DNA of 64,000 nucleotides, from NCBI GenBank assembly GCA_964351905.1, contig CAYGPG010000001.1, positions 1-64,000 on the forward strand. The letters are read 5' to 3'. Every line of letters begins with the position of its first letter. Position 1 is the stretch's first letter. This document shows positions 27,311 to 36,250 of the stretch, one piece after another. The notes below the pieces were generated by a model. That model had not been told where the DNA came from. It searched no databases and saw only the letters and a program-made list of their open reading frames with translations. Source of the DNA: GCA-2708415 sp964351905 (lineage in GTDB: Bacteria > Pseudomonadota > Alphaproteobacteria > Micavibrionales > Micavibrionaceae). The translations under genes and the position numbers were made by a program.

Positions 27311-28006
27311 ATGAATTTATTAAAAAGGGTTAGAAGAACAGGGACGCGTTTGATAGCTCCCGCAGCCTTTGTCGTTATGACAGCTGCAAATTCAGCAATG
27401 GCTGGCGGATTTAGCGATAAGCAAGTCAGAGACTTATTAGATTGTAAGCCGAGCGATAACGTTATTACAAGGGTTTGGGATGCTTCCAAACAAAAATTAT
27501 CGCAAAATGGTATTACGGCAAGCATTAGTCACGGAACTGCAAAGTTTTATCCAGATAATGGTACCTATGTCATGAACAATAACGTTGGCAAACCTGAAAC
27601 TGTTCAAGGAAGAGGGACAGGATTTGGTGATAATGATGACCGTCATTCTGGTAAATTGTTTGAGGGTGATAGTGTTCGTTTTGATGTTAAAGCCAAATTT
27701 GGCGGTATACTTACAGTTGATTTTAAAGATGCTGTTCCAGGTGATTTTGTTCGTGCAATCCATAATCGCGGACAAATATTAGACCTATATAATGTACGAG
27801 ATCATGTCGGAAGTGTGTCCACGCCCATCGAGAGACAAGGTACATTTAAAATGACGACTGCGTCCGTGATGCCAATTAAAGTATTTTTTCAGAATTGCCA
27901 AGAGAGAGAACTCGAAAAAGGTGAGGCCCAGAGTACTGTTAACAATAAATCTAGGGGAGATATTAGTAACAGAAGCGTTGAAGGACCAACAACATCCTTA
28001 AATTAA
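27311..28006 (+). CDS. Exported protein of unknown function in the adhesin locus
   Basis: The 231-residue protein has a Sec signal peptide: basic start MNLLKRVRRTGTR, hydrophobic core APAAFVVMTAAN and a likely cleavage after SAMA (~residue 31). The mature part is mostly beta-like, with SHGTAKFYPDNGTYVMNNN (~75), DSVRFDVKAKFGGILTVDF (~118) and two cysteines (~50 and ~195) that could pair in the periplasm. The Ser/Asn-rich tail is probably disordered. I recognise no family. It follows the adhesin by 64 bases and has its own terminator, so it may be co-transcribed with the adhesin and act as an accessory factor; that role is inference only. GAGGAT precedes the ATG. Confidence 0.8.
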   Translation: MNLLKRVRRTGTRLIAPAAFVVMTAANSAMAGGFSDKQVRDLLDCKPSDNVITRVWDASKQKLSQNGITASISHGTAKFYPDNGTYVMNNNVGKPETVQGRGTGFGDNDDRHSGKLFEGDSVRFDVKAKFGGILTVDFKDAVPGDFVRAIHNRGQILDLYNVRDHVGSVSTPIERQGTFKMTTASVMPIKVFFQNCQERELEKGEAQSTVNNKSRGDISNRSVEGPTTSLN

Positions 28007-28023
28007 ACGTTAAAATTATACAT

Positions 28024-28058
28024 AAAAGGGCGCTTTTCTTGTGATTGGCGCCTTTTTT
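28024..28058 (+). terminator. Terminator after the adhesin and exported-protein genes
   Basis: AAAAGGGCGC (28024-28033) pairs with GCGCCTTTTT (28048-28057, one G-U) around a 14-nt loop and runs into a T tract. It separates the adhesin pair from the tolC-like gene. Confidence 0.85.
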
Positions 28059-28231
28059 ATTTTCATAAAACTTAATGAACGGAAGTTTACAAACTATTGA
28101 AAAAAAACAAAATGCTTGCACTTTGGCTTAAAAAAAGAGATAAATAGCAGGTTATAAGGTTAAAGTTATCAACAGATATTAATAATCAAAAAATAAAATA
28201 TTTTAAAAATTCCAAATGTGAGGGTCATTCC

Positions 28232-29623
28232 ATGACATATTTTTCATCTAAAACATCTCTAAAACAATGGATGCTGGGTTTATTATGCATCGGTATTTTA
28301 GCGATTTCTAATCATGTGGATGCGCAAGAAGCGCCAGCACAAATGACATTGAATGAAGCGATTTCAGTCGGTGTCATGACAAACCCTGAATATGGTGTTG
28401 TTGCGGGGACACGTCGTGCAACAGATGAAGAGTTAGAACAAGCCAAAGCGCTTTATCTTCCGTCTATCGATTTTAGTGCGGACACTGGATATGAATATAC
28501 GAAAGATCAAGGTACAAGAAATGTTTTCACTGGTGATGATGATGAGAGCCTTTATCGTTATGAAGCAGGTCTGTCATTAACACAGCTTCTTTTTGATGGT
28601 TTCGAAACCAAGTATGAGAATGAGCGTCAGAAAAACCGTGTTCAATCTTCTGCGCACCGCGTGCGTGAGACAGCAGAACTTGTTGGACTTTCAATTGTTG
28701 AAGCGTTCTTAGAAGTTATTCGTCAACGCGAACTTTTAGCGATCACACGTGATAACGTTGCCGAGCATTTAGCAATCATGGATCTTATCCAAGAAGGTGT
28801 TGATGCGGGTCGTTCAACACAAGCTGATTTAGAACAAATTAAAGCCCGTCTTGCTTCTGCCCGTGCACAAGAAGCGACAATCATGCAGCAGTTGCGTATT
28901 GCAGAATCAAACTTCCGCCGTGAAGTGGGCAATGATCCACGTGATCTTGTTTTACCAGCCATTCCTGTGAATGCACTTTCAGCAAACGTAGAAGAAGAAG
29001 TTAAAACAACAATTACACAAAGCCCGACACTTGATATCTTTGATGCTGATACACGTGTTGCTTATGCAGAATATAAAGGGACGGGCTCAACACTTTACCC
29101 GCAACTTGATCTGCAATTAAATGCAAGACAAGGTGAGGACCTTGGTGGTATTGAAGGCCGTGACAGAAGTGCTTCTGCGTTATTGGTTGCAGATTGGAAT
29201 TTATACCGTGGTGGTGCAGACGTTGCCCGTGTAAGAGAATTTACACATCGTTACCAAGTGGCAAAAGAGCGCCGTGCAGATTCTGCTCGTGCGATTGAAG
29301 ATGATGTGCGTCAATCATGGGCGCGTATGGTATCAGCCGGTGAGCGTGCACGTGAATTTGCCGCACAAGCTGCCGCAAACACAGAAGTTGTTCGTGCTTA
29401 TAAAGATCAGTTTAGCTTAGACCGTCGTACTTTATTGGACGTTTTGGATGCGCAAAATGAACTTTTTGTTTCGCGATCCAACACAATCAACTCAGAATTT
29501 TTGGAAATGTTTTCTGTTTTCAGATTGCTGGGTTTAAAAGGACAGCTTTTACCGACAATGGGCATTACATACCCGCGTGAAAGTGCCCTTATTGATTCAC
29601 CACAATATGTTGTTGATCGATAA
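28232..29623 (+). CDS. TolC-family outer-membrane channel of the type I secretion system (LapE-like)
   Basis: The 463-residue protein has a signal peptide (hydrophobic core WMLGLLCIGILAIS, cleavage near VDAQ, ~residue 36). The mature protein has the duplicated TolC architecture: helical segments such as ALYLPSIDFSADTGYEY and a second copy GSTLYPQLDLQLNARQGED, each starting an outer-membrane beta-strand pair. The C-terminal half keeps RRTLLDVLDAQNELF, a family signature. It forms the trimeric outer-membrane exit duct for the ABC/HlyD pair encoded next. GAGG precedes the ATG. It has its own terminator and probably its own promoter in the 173-base AT-rich gap upstream. Confidence 0.92.
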   Translation: MTYFSSKTSLKQWMLGLLCIGILAISNHVDAQEAPAQMTLNEAISVGVMTNPEYGVVAGTRRATDEELEQAKALYLPSIDFSADTGYEYTKDQGTRNVFTGDDDESLYRYEAGLSLTQLLFDGFETKYENERQKNRVQSSAHRVRETAELVGLSIVEAFLEVIRQRELLAITRDNVAEHLAIMDLIQEGVDAGRSTQADLEQIKARLASARAQEATIMQQLRIAESNFRREVGNDPRDLVLPAIPVNALSANVEEEVKTTITQSPTLDIFDADTRVAYAEYKGTGSTLYPQLDLQLNARQGEDLGGIEGRDRSASALLVADWNLYRGGADVARVREFTHRYQVAKERRADSARAIEDDVRQSWARMVSAGERAREFAAQAAANTEVVRAYKDQFSLDRRTLLDVLDAQNELFVSRSNTINSEFLEMFSVFRLLGLKGQLLPTMGITYPRESALIDSPQYVVDR

Positions 29624-29642
29624 AATATAAGACAGAATTTTT

Positions 29643-29677
29643 AAAAAGGCTTTATCGAAGGGTAAGGCCTTTTTTTA
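29643..29677 (+). terminator. Terminator after the tolC-like gene
   Basis: AAAAAGGC (29643-29650) pairs with GCCTTTTT (29667-29674), followed by further T. The loop is ~16 bases. It separates the tolC-like gene from the ABC/HlyD pair. Confidence 0.85.
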
Positions 29678-29785
29678 TGTCTTTTTATAAGCTTTTAAAA
29701 TGATTTTTATCGTATTTTTGTGCTATAATATTTATTCGTTTTAAGGCGTAAAACTCTCTTCTTTTTCAAATTCGGTAGGATAACT

Positions 29786-32176
29786 GTGACGCAACAAGAT
29801 TCAAATTCACCCCAATCTTCTAATAAGTCTTCAGATAAAAAAGCAAAACCATCTGATGAAACAAAACAATATAATGTTGATCCAGAAAATCCGTATTCTG
29901 ATGAATCTGCGGATAAGTACGGTGAGGATGATTCAAGTGCAGTAAAAGCGCACGAAATTCCAACTGATTCTTGGCCCTTGGAAGCAGATCGCATGGCGAT
30001 CCATGATCCATTGGTTCATTGTTTGAAGATGTTAGCGGGACATTATGGTCGACGCACAAGTATTGCCTCTTTGACTTCTGGTCTTCCGATTGCAAAGTCT
30101 GGGATTACGCCTGTCTTATTTGAGCGGGCGGCTTCGCGGGCGGACTTAAACTCTTATATGGTTGAGCGGACGCTAGACTCTCTTGCTATCGCCCCTAACC
30201 TTCCTTGTATCATGGTCTTGGAAGGAAATCAGGCTTGTATCCTTTGGGAAGTTAAACAACCCAAGTCGAAGAAAATTGAAGGCAAAAAGAAAGTAACCGT
30301 TCATCCAGATGCGCGTTTTGTCGTTCAGTTTCCTGAAACACAAGATGAGCGTGTGGAGCTAGGCCTACAAGAATTACAAAAGCTTTATACGGACTACGTA
30401 TTTTATGTGCGACCTATCGCCCGCGTTGACGACCGTGCGGGTCCTGCGACAATTGATAATGCACAAAGTTGGTTCTGGTCTGCTCTTTGGGAGAACAAAA
30501 GTATTTACGTTGAAGTGATCATGGCGGCGGTCATGATTAACTTGTTTGCGTTGGGTAGCTCGCTCTTTGTTATGAACGTGTATGACCGCGTGGTGCCCAA
30601 TAATGCTATTTCAACACTTTGGGTTTTGGCGGTTGGTGTTTTGATTGTGTATGTCTTTGATTTTATACTGAAAAACTTACGGGCGCATTTTTTAGATCAT
30701 GCAGGGCGACGGGCAGACGTAAAAGTCTCCGCACGCTTATTTGAACAAATGTTGGGTATGACCATGCAGGCGCGCCCATCAAGCGCAGGCGTTATGGCAT
30801 CGCACATGCGTGAATTTGAAACAATTCGTGACTTCTTTACATCTGCCACCATGGCGGCGTTGATTGATTTGCCGTTTATCTTCTTTTTTATTGCGATTAT
30901 TGCGCTTATTGGGGGGCCGATTGCGTTCGTACCGCTTATTGCCGTACCGCTTGTGATTATTGTTGGAATAGCTTTACAAAAACCACTGCAAAAAGCGATC
31001 CGCGAATCGATGATGGAGTCTGCGTTAAAGAACGCATTACTATTTGAGACCATTAGTGGCCTTGAAACAGTGAAGGTTCAGGCGGCAGAAGGACATACGC
31101 AACGCCGTTGGGAAGAATTGACGGATAAGTCGTCACGCACAAGTGTAAAAACACGCCGTGTGAATGCGTTTGCGCTTAACTTTGCGACCTTTGTACAACA
31201 AATTGTGAGTGTTTTTGTGGTGATTGTCGGGGTTTTCTTGATTAAAGAAGGCGTACTTTCCATGGGGGCGTTGATTGCTTGTGTAATATTATCAGGGCGT
31301 GCGATGGCACCTTTGGCGCAAATTGCGGGCTTGTTAACGCGCATGCAGCAATCAAATGAATCATTAAAACAACTCAATGAGCTCATGAAAAAAGATGTTG
31401 AGCGTCCGGCGGGCAAGCATTTTATTTCTATGCCTTCCATTAAAGGTAAAGTTGAATTTCGCGATGTTGTATTTCATTACCCTGAGCAAACAGTGCCTGC
31501 GTTAAATAATGTTAGCTTTACATTAGAAGAAGGCGACCATGTTGGCGTTATTGGTGCAGTAGGGTCTGGTAAGACAACGATTGAGCGTTTGATTATTAAC
31601 CTGTACCAACCTGAAACAGGAAGTGTCCAAATTGATGGTACGGATGTGCGTCAAATTGATCCAGGTGATTTACGTCGAAATGTTGGTGCCGTGCAACAAT
31701 CTCCTCAACTTTTTTATGGGTCGGTACGTGAGAATATGACCATGGGTCATGAAATGGCTCCTGATCGTGCCGTATTACGTGCGGCAGAATTGGCTGGTGT
31801 CACTGAATTTTTAAGAGAATCACAAGCGGGGCTGGATACTAAAGTTGGTGAGCGTGGTGAAGCCTTATCGGGTGGTCAACGTCAGGCGGTCGCGATTGCA
31901 CGTGCGTTATTATATGATCCGCCAATTTTGATTTTGGATGAACCAACGGCGTCAATGGACCCTGCGTCTGAAAACCGTCTTCGTAAACGTCTACATCACG
32001 TTACAGAAGGACGAACGACGTTATTGATTACACATAAAGGCTCCATGTTGACACTGGTCGATAAGCTTATTTTGTTGGATCGTGGGCGTATTGTGGCCTT
32101 TGGTCCAAAAGATGAAGTGATCCGTAAATTACAGGCGCGCCAATATGGAACAGCAGCCGAAAAAACAAATATTTAA
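29786..32176 (+). CDS. Type I secretion ABC transporter, LapB/LssB type
   Basis: The 796-residue inner-membrane ATPase/permease drives substrate export. It opens with an unusual Ser/Asp/Lys-rich hydrophilic tail (~1-70). A C39-peptidase-like domain (~75-200) follows without the catalytic Cys-His arrangement, as in LapB-type transporters that bind but do not cleave their cargo. Six hydrophobic helices span ~235-500. The ATPase domain has Walker A GAVGSGKTT (~590), signature LSGGQRQ (~695) and Walker B ILILDEP (~718). The start is GTG at 29786 behind GGTAGGA. The HlyD-type gene follows after 14 bases. The repeat-adhesin context supports a LapB rather than a haemolysin-type assignment. Confidence 0.93.
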   Translation: MTQQDSNSPQSSNKSSDKKAKPSDETKQYNVDPENPYSDESADKYGEDDSSAVKAHEIPTDSWPLEADRMAIHDPLVHCLKMLAGHYGRRTSIASLTSGLPIAKSGITPVLFERAASRADLNSYMVERTLDSLAIAPNLPCIMVLEGNQACILWEVKQPKSKKIEGKKKVTVHPDARFVVQFPETQDERVELGLQELQKLYTDYVFYVRPIARVDDRAGPATIDNAQSWFWSALWENKSIYVEVIMAAVMINLFALGSSLFVMNVYDRVVPNNAISTLWVLAVGVLIVYVFDFILKNLRAHFLDHAGRRADVKVSARLFEQMLGMTMQARPSSAGVMASHMREFETIRDFFTSATMAALIDLPFIFFFIAIIALIGGPIAFVPLIAVPLVIIVGIALQKPLQKAIRESMMESALKNALLFETISGLETVKVQAAEGHTQRRWEELTDKSSRTSVKTRRVNAFALNFATFVQQIVSVFVVIVGVFLIKEGVLSMGALIACVILSGRAMAPLAQIAGLLTRMQQSNESLKQLNELMKKDVERPAGKHFISMPSIKGKVEFRDVVFHYPEQTVPALNNVSFTLEEGDHVGVIGAVGSGKTTIERLIINLYQPETGSVQIDGTDVRQIDPGDLRRNVGAVQQSPQLFYGSVRENMTMGHEMAPDRAVLRAAELAGVTEFLRESQAGLDTKVGERGEALSGGQRQAVAIARALLYDPPILILDEPTASMDPASENRLRKRLHHVTEGRTTLLITHKGSMLTLVDKLILLDRGRIVAFGPKDEVIRKLQARQYGTAAEKTNI

Positions 32177-32190
32177 AAGGTTAAAAGCAC

Positions 32191-33645
32191 ATGCTTGGAA
32201 AAGATAAGAAAAAGCCGATAAAAGAAATTTCTGGAAATGATCCGAACATGGCCAAGGCCATGCAGATGAAAATGCGTGAAAGCATGAGCGATGAAGAAAA
32301 AGCCGCAGATGATAAAAAACGTTGGTTGGCCGAGCATATTGATCGCGTTCAAGCCCATGGCGAGCGTTTCTTTACGACAGATGAAGAATTGAAAGTTTCA
32401 ACGCATATTATTTTGATTTTCATTGTGGCTTTTTGGGTTGCTTTTATTATTTGGACCGCCTTTGCCAAATTGGATGAATCCACACGTGGTGAGGGAACGG
32501 TTATCCCGTCGAGCGATATTCAAAAAATATCATCTTTAGAAGGCGGTATTGTTGAAGAGTTCTTCATTAAAAAAGGTGATGAAGTTGAAAAAGGCCAAAT
32601 TCTTGTTCGTTTAAGTGACATTGCGGCGGCGTCTGATCTTGGGTCAAACGAAGCACGTTATTTGGGATTATTGGCAACGGTGACACGTCTTCAAGCAGAA
32701 GTAGAGGGACGTATTCCTGAATTTCCGCAAGAAGTCATGGAAGGCGCACCGCAAAGTGTTGTTGAAGAAATGAACACGTATCGTGCCAATCAGGCGCAGA
32801 TTGCCAGTCAAACCAATATTATGGAGCAGCAAAAATCACAGCGTTCTCAAGAATTAAATGAGCTTCGTGTTCGTTTGAGCGATATTCGCGGGCAGCTCAA
32901 TTTGATCAGAGAAGAAAAGCAGATGATTGAACCACTTGTTTCCCGTGGGGCAGCGCCGCAGATGGAATTATTACAACTGGATCGTCAGATCAAAGAAAAA
33001 CAAACGGAATTAAACGGGGTACAATCGGCGATACCACGTGCTAATTCGGCGATTTCAGAAGCTAATGCGCGTATTTCAGATATTAAATCAGCGGCGACTC
33101 AACAGGCACAAACGGAGCTTTCTGCAAAATTAATTGAGATGAATGCGATTAAGCAAGGTCTTGGTGGTTTGGTTGACCGTAAAGAGCGTGCGGATATTCG
33201 CTCTCCTGTGAATGGGATTGTGAAGGATTTAAAAGTTTACACCGAAGGCGGCGTTGTTCAGCCAGGGCAGGAATTTATCGAGATTGTACCGATGGATGAT
33301 CAGCTTTTGGTTGAAGTGAAGATTAATCCAAAGGACATTGCGTTTGTTTATCCTGAACAGCCTGGCATGGTGAAAATCACGGCGTATGATTTTTCTATCT
33401 ATGGTGGGTTAAAAGCCAAAGTGGTTGAAATTTCTCCCGATGCGATTACGGATGAAGAGGGCAATAGTTTTTACCAGATCAAAATGTTGACTGAAGAAAA
33501 TGCGTTGGAGCGTAAAGGCGAGATTTTACCGATTATTCCTGGAATGGTTGCGTCTGTTGATATTATTACAGGTGAGAAAACCGTTATGGATTATTTGCTC
33601 AAACCTTTCAGAAAAACGCTAGAAACCTCCATGAACGAACGCTAG
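32191..33645 (+). CDS. Type I secretion membrane-fusion adaptor, HlyD/LapC type
   Basis: The 484-residue periplasmic adaptor links the ABC transporter to the TolC channel. A ~70-residue cytoplasmic tail rich in Lys and Met precedes one transmembrane helix (IILIFIVAFWVAFIIWTAF, ~residues 72-90). A lipoyl/barrel half-motif (GTVIPSSDIQKISSLEGG, ~105) follows, then a long coiled-coil hairpin (~160-320) and the second lipoyl half with ADIRSPVNGIVKDLKVYTEG (~335). The HlyD family C-terminal beta-domain ends near PGMVASVDIITGEKTVMDYL. It follows the ABC gene by 14 bases and is the last gene of the secretion locus. Confidence 0.93.
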   Translation: MLGKDKKKPIKEISGNDPNMAKAMQMKMRESMSDEEKAADDKKRWLAEHIDRVQAHGERFFTTDEELKVSTHIILIFIVAFWVAFIIWTAFAKLDESTRGEGTVIPSSDIQKISSLEGGIVEEFFIKKGDEVEKGQILVRLSDIAAASDLGSNEARYLGLLATVTRLQAEVEGRIPEFPQEVMEGAPQSVVEEMNTYRANQAQIASQTNIMEQQKSQRSQELNELRVRLSDIRGQLNLIREEKQMIEPLVSRGAAPQMELLQLDRQIKEKQTELNGVQSAIPRANSAISEANARISDIKSAATQQAQTELSAKLIEMNAIKQGLGGLVDRKERADIRSPVNGIVKDLKVYTEGGVVQPGQEFIEIVPMDDQLLVEVKINPKDIAFVYPEQPGMVKITAYDFSIYGGLKAKVVEISPDAITDEEGNSFYQIKMLTEENALERKGEILPIIPGMVASVDIITGEKTVMDYLLKPFRKTLETSMNER

Positions 33646-33678
33646 ACAGCTTAGGCTTTAGGCGTTAAAACTAGGTTT

Positions 33679-35673
33679 ATGGAAGCTCAAAATACACAAA
33701 ATAATATGGTTCAAATTACTCTCCCTGACGGCGCGGTGCGCGAATATGATGCGGGCATAACGGGTATGGGCATTGCGGAGTCTATTTCCAAATCACTCGC
33801 TAAGGCTGTGATTGCGATTGAGATTGATGGCGAATTGTCTGACCTGTCGCTTCCGATCAATAATAATGTTTCTATCGCGCTTGTAAAACGCAGTGATGAG
33901 ATGGCCTTAGAAATGATCCGTCATGATGCCGCGCACGTTATGGCAGAGGCCGTGCAGAATTTATACCCCAATACACAAGTGACAATTGGCCCGTCTATTG
34001 AAAATGGGTTTTATTATGATTTTGCCCGTGAGGAGCCTTTTAGCTCTGACGATTTTGAAAAAATTGAAAAAGAAATGCGTAAAATTGTGGAGCGCAATTC
34101 AGCCTTTGTCCGCGAAGTATGGAGCCGTGAAGAGGCACTAAAATTTTTTCGGGGTAAAGGGGAGCTTTATAAAGCAGAATTAATAGAAGATTTGCCAGAG
34201 TCTGAGGAGATTAAAATTTATCGCCAAGGCGAAGGCGCGGACGGCTGGCTTGATTTATGCCGTGGTCCGCATATGCCAAAGACAAAACATGTTGGGACAG
34301 CCTTTAAGCTCATGAAAGTCGCGGGCGCGTATTGGCGCGGTAATTCTGATAATGCGATGCTGACGCGTATTTATGGCACGGCGTGGCGCGATCAAAAAGA
34401 ATTAGATGCGTATTTGACGCAGTTGGAAGAAGCGGAAGCGCGCGATCACCGTAAATTAGGTAAGGAAATGGATTTATTCCATATCCAAGAAGAAGCGCAA
34501 GGATCAGTTTTCTGGCATCCCAAAGGGTATGCGGTTTATAATAAAGTGGAGGCGTATGTGCGTCGCCGTCTGCAAGATGATGGCTATGACGAAGTACGTA
34601 CACCACAATTGATGCATTCAAAATTTTGGAAAGCTTCTGGTCACTGGCAAAAATACCGCGAAGATATGTTTGTGGTGCCTGATTCAATCCAAGAAGGAAA
34701 AGATGACGACCCTGTTGATATTGATAAGGATGCAGATTGGTTGGCGTTAAAACCAATGAACTGCCCCGCACACGTACAGATTTTTAACCAAGGGATTAAA
34801 TCTTACCGTGATTTGCCTATTCGCCTTTCTGAATTTGGCTGTTGTCACCGTAATGAAGCGCATGGCGCGTTGCATGGTTTAATGCGCCTTCGTCAATTTG
34901 TGCAAGATGATGCGCATATTTTTTGTACCGAAGATCAAATTTTAGATGAATCGATCAAGTTCTTTAAACTTGTTCAGGCAATGTACAAAGATTTAGGGTT
35001 TGATGATTATAAGATCACTTTTGAAACCCGCCCTGATTTGCGTGTGGGATCAGACGAAATTTGGGATAAGGCCGAAGAAGCGTTGGAAAATGCGTTAAAG
35101 GAAATGAATATCCCGTATGAAGTTTGCCCAGGTGATGGTGCGTTTTATGGCCCTAAAGTTGGGTTTGTGATCCGTGATGCGATTGGGCGTGAATGGGGTT
35201 GCGGAACGCTGCAATTAGATTTCAATTTGCCTGAGCGTTTGGATGCAAATTATATCGCGCAAGATGGGTCGAAAAAACGCCCTGTGATGTTGCATCGTGC
35301 GGCGTTGGGCGCGCTGGAGCGCTTCATTGGCATTATGATTGAAAGTTATGCCGGTAAATTGCCTTTATGGATGACCCCTGTGCAGTGCGTTGTGGCGACT
35401 ATTACGGGTGAAGTGGATGACTATGCCAAAGACGTACACCAAAAATTGTTGGATGCAGGTATCCGCGCCGAATTGGATATTCGTAATGAGAAGATTAATT
35501 ATAAAGTGCGTGAGCATTCGCTTGCCAAAGTGCCTGCTTTGTTTGTTGTTGGGGCCCGTGAAGCAGAGGACCAAAAAGTGGCGATCCGCCGTTTAGGATC
35601 GCAAGGGCAAAATATCATGGAACTGGATGAGGCGATCAAAAGTTTGGCAGATGAAGCAAAACCGCCTTATTAG
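33679..35673 (+). CDS. thrS: Threonyl-tRNA synthetase ThrS
   Basis: The 664-residue class II synthetase charges tRNA-Thr. Domains in order are TGS (~10-70), the editing domain with HDAAHVMAEAV (~75), the catalytic core with motif 1 near RTPQLMHSKFW, the zinc-site region MNCPAHVQIF (~360) and RLSEFGCCHRNE (motif 2), motif 3 near HRAALGALERF, and a C-terminal anticodon-binding domain. Length and domains are normal. It starts 33 bases after the HlyD-type gene without a clear Shine-Dalgarno sequence or terminator between, so partial read-through from the secretion operon is possible. tspO follows after eight bases and infC after that. Confidence 0.97.
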   Translation: MEAQNTQNNMVQITLPDGAVREYDAGITGMGIAESISKSLAKAVIAIEIDGELSDLSLPINNNVSIALVKRSDEMALEMIRHDAAHVMAEAVQNLYPNTQVTIGPSIENGFYYDFAREEPFSSDDFEKIEKEMRKIVERNSAFVREVWSREEALKFFRGKGELYKAELIEDLPESEEIKIYRQGEGADGWLDLCRGPHMPKTKHVGTAFKLMKVAGAYWRGNSDNAMLTRIYGTAWRDQKELDAYLTQLEEAEARDHRKLGKEMDLFHIQEEAQGSVFWHPKGYAVYNKVEAYVRRRLQDDGYDEVRTPQLMHSKFWKASGHWQKYREDMFVVPDSIQEGKDDDPVDIDKDADWLALKPMNCPAHVQIFNQGIKSYRDLPIRLSEFGCCHRNEAHGALHGLMRLRQFVQDDAHIFCTEDQILDESIKFFKLVQAMYKDLGFDDYKITFETRPDLRVGSDEIWDKAEEALENALKEMNIPYEVCPGDGAFYGPKVGFVIRDAIGREWGCGTLQLDFNLPERLDANYIAQDGSKKRPVMLHRAALGALERFIGIMIESYAGKLPLWMTPVQCVVATITGEVDDYAKDVHQKLLDAGIRAELDIRNEKINYKVREHSLAKVPALFVVGAREAEDQKVAIRRLGSQGQNIMELDEAIKSLADEAKPPY

Positions 35674-35681
35674 ATTTATAA

Positions 35682-36143
35682 ATGAACACGTACATTAAAT
35701 TAGTATTTTGGATTATTGGCTATTTGGTCGTTTCCTTTGGGATTAGCCAAGTGACCCAAGGCGAAATTTCGGGATGGTATCAAGATTTAGAAAAACCATC
35801 TTTTAATCCGCCCAATTATATTTTCCCCATTATGTGGTCTATTTTGTACGTTATGACGGCCACAGCAGGGTGGAATTTGTGGCGTATTGGCGCGGCGCAA
35901 CATTTAAAGATTATTTTTATTGTCTATACGCTAATGAATTGGTCGTGGACGCCAATTTTTTTCGGCGCGCATCAAATCACGTTGGGCTTTATTTGGATTA
36001 TCGCACTGAGCCTTGTGAATTTGCTTTTTATAGTGAAGACGTGGATTCCTGCTAGGCTCTCTGCTGTGCTTGTGATCCCACTCTTAGCATGGACAAGCTT
36101 TGCGAGCGTTTTGAGCTATTTTATTTGGATGCTTAATCGCTAA
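35682..36143 (+). CDS. tspO: TspO/MBR family tryptophan-rich membrane protein
   Basis: This 153-residue protein has five hydrophobic helices and many Trp residues. Family motifs are ISGWYQDLEKPSFNPPNYIF (~residue 30), MWSILYVMTATAGWNLWR (~52) and NWSWTPIFFGAHQ (~88). Bacterial TspO proteins bind porphyrins and modulate tetrapyrrole or stress responses; the local role is unknown. It lies eight bases after thrS and is probably co-transcribed with it, interrupting the common thrS-infC adjacency. Confidence 0.93.
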   Translation: MNTYIKLVFWIIGYLVVSFGISQVTQGEISGWYQDLEKPSFNPPNYIFPIMWSILYVMTATAGWNLWRIGAAQHLKIIFIVYTLMNWSWTPIFFGAHQITLGFIWIIALSLVNLLFIVKTWIPARLSAVLVIPLLAWTSFASVLSYFIWMLNR

Positions 36144-36250
36144 CCATGGGCAAAAATCCTTGCAAAACTGCCAATTTCAACCTATTAATGCTTCATTCAC
36201 TAAAATGATGTATATTGTATTTTAACTTTAATAACTAACGGAGAAACACC

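Noticed and set aside
30012..30400. Active C39 peptidase domain in the LapB-type transporter
   Set aside because: The domain is recognisable but lacks the Cys-His pair; no leader-peptide processing should be assumed.
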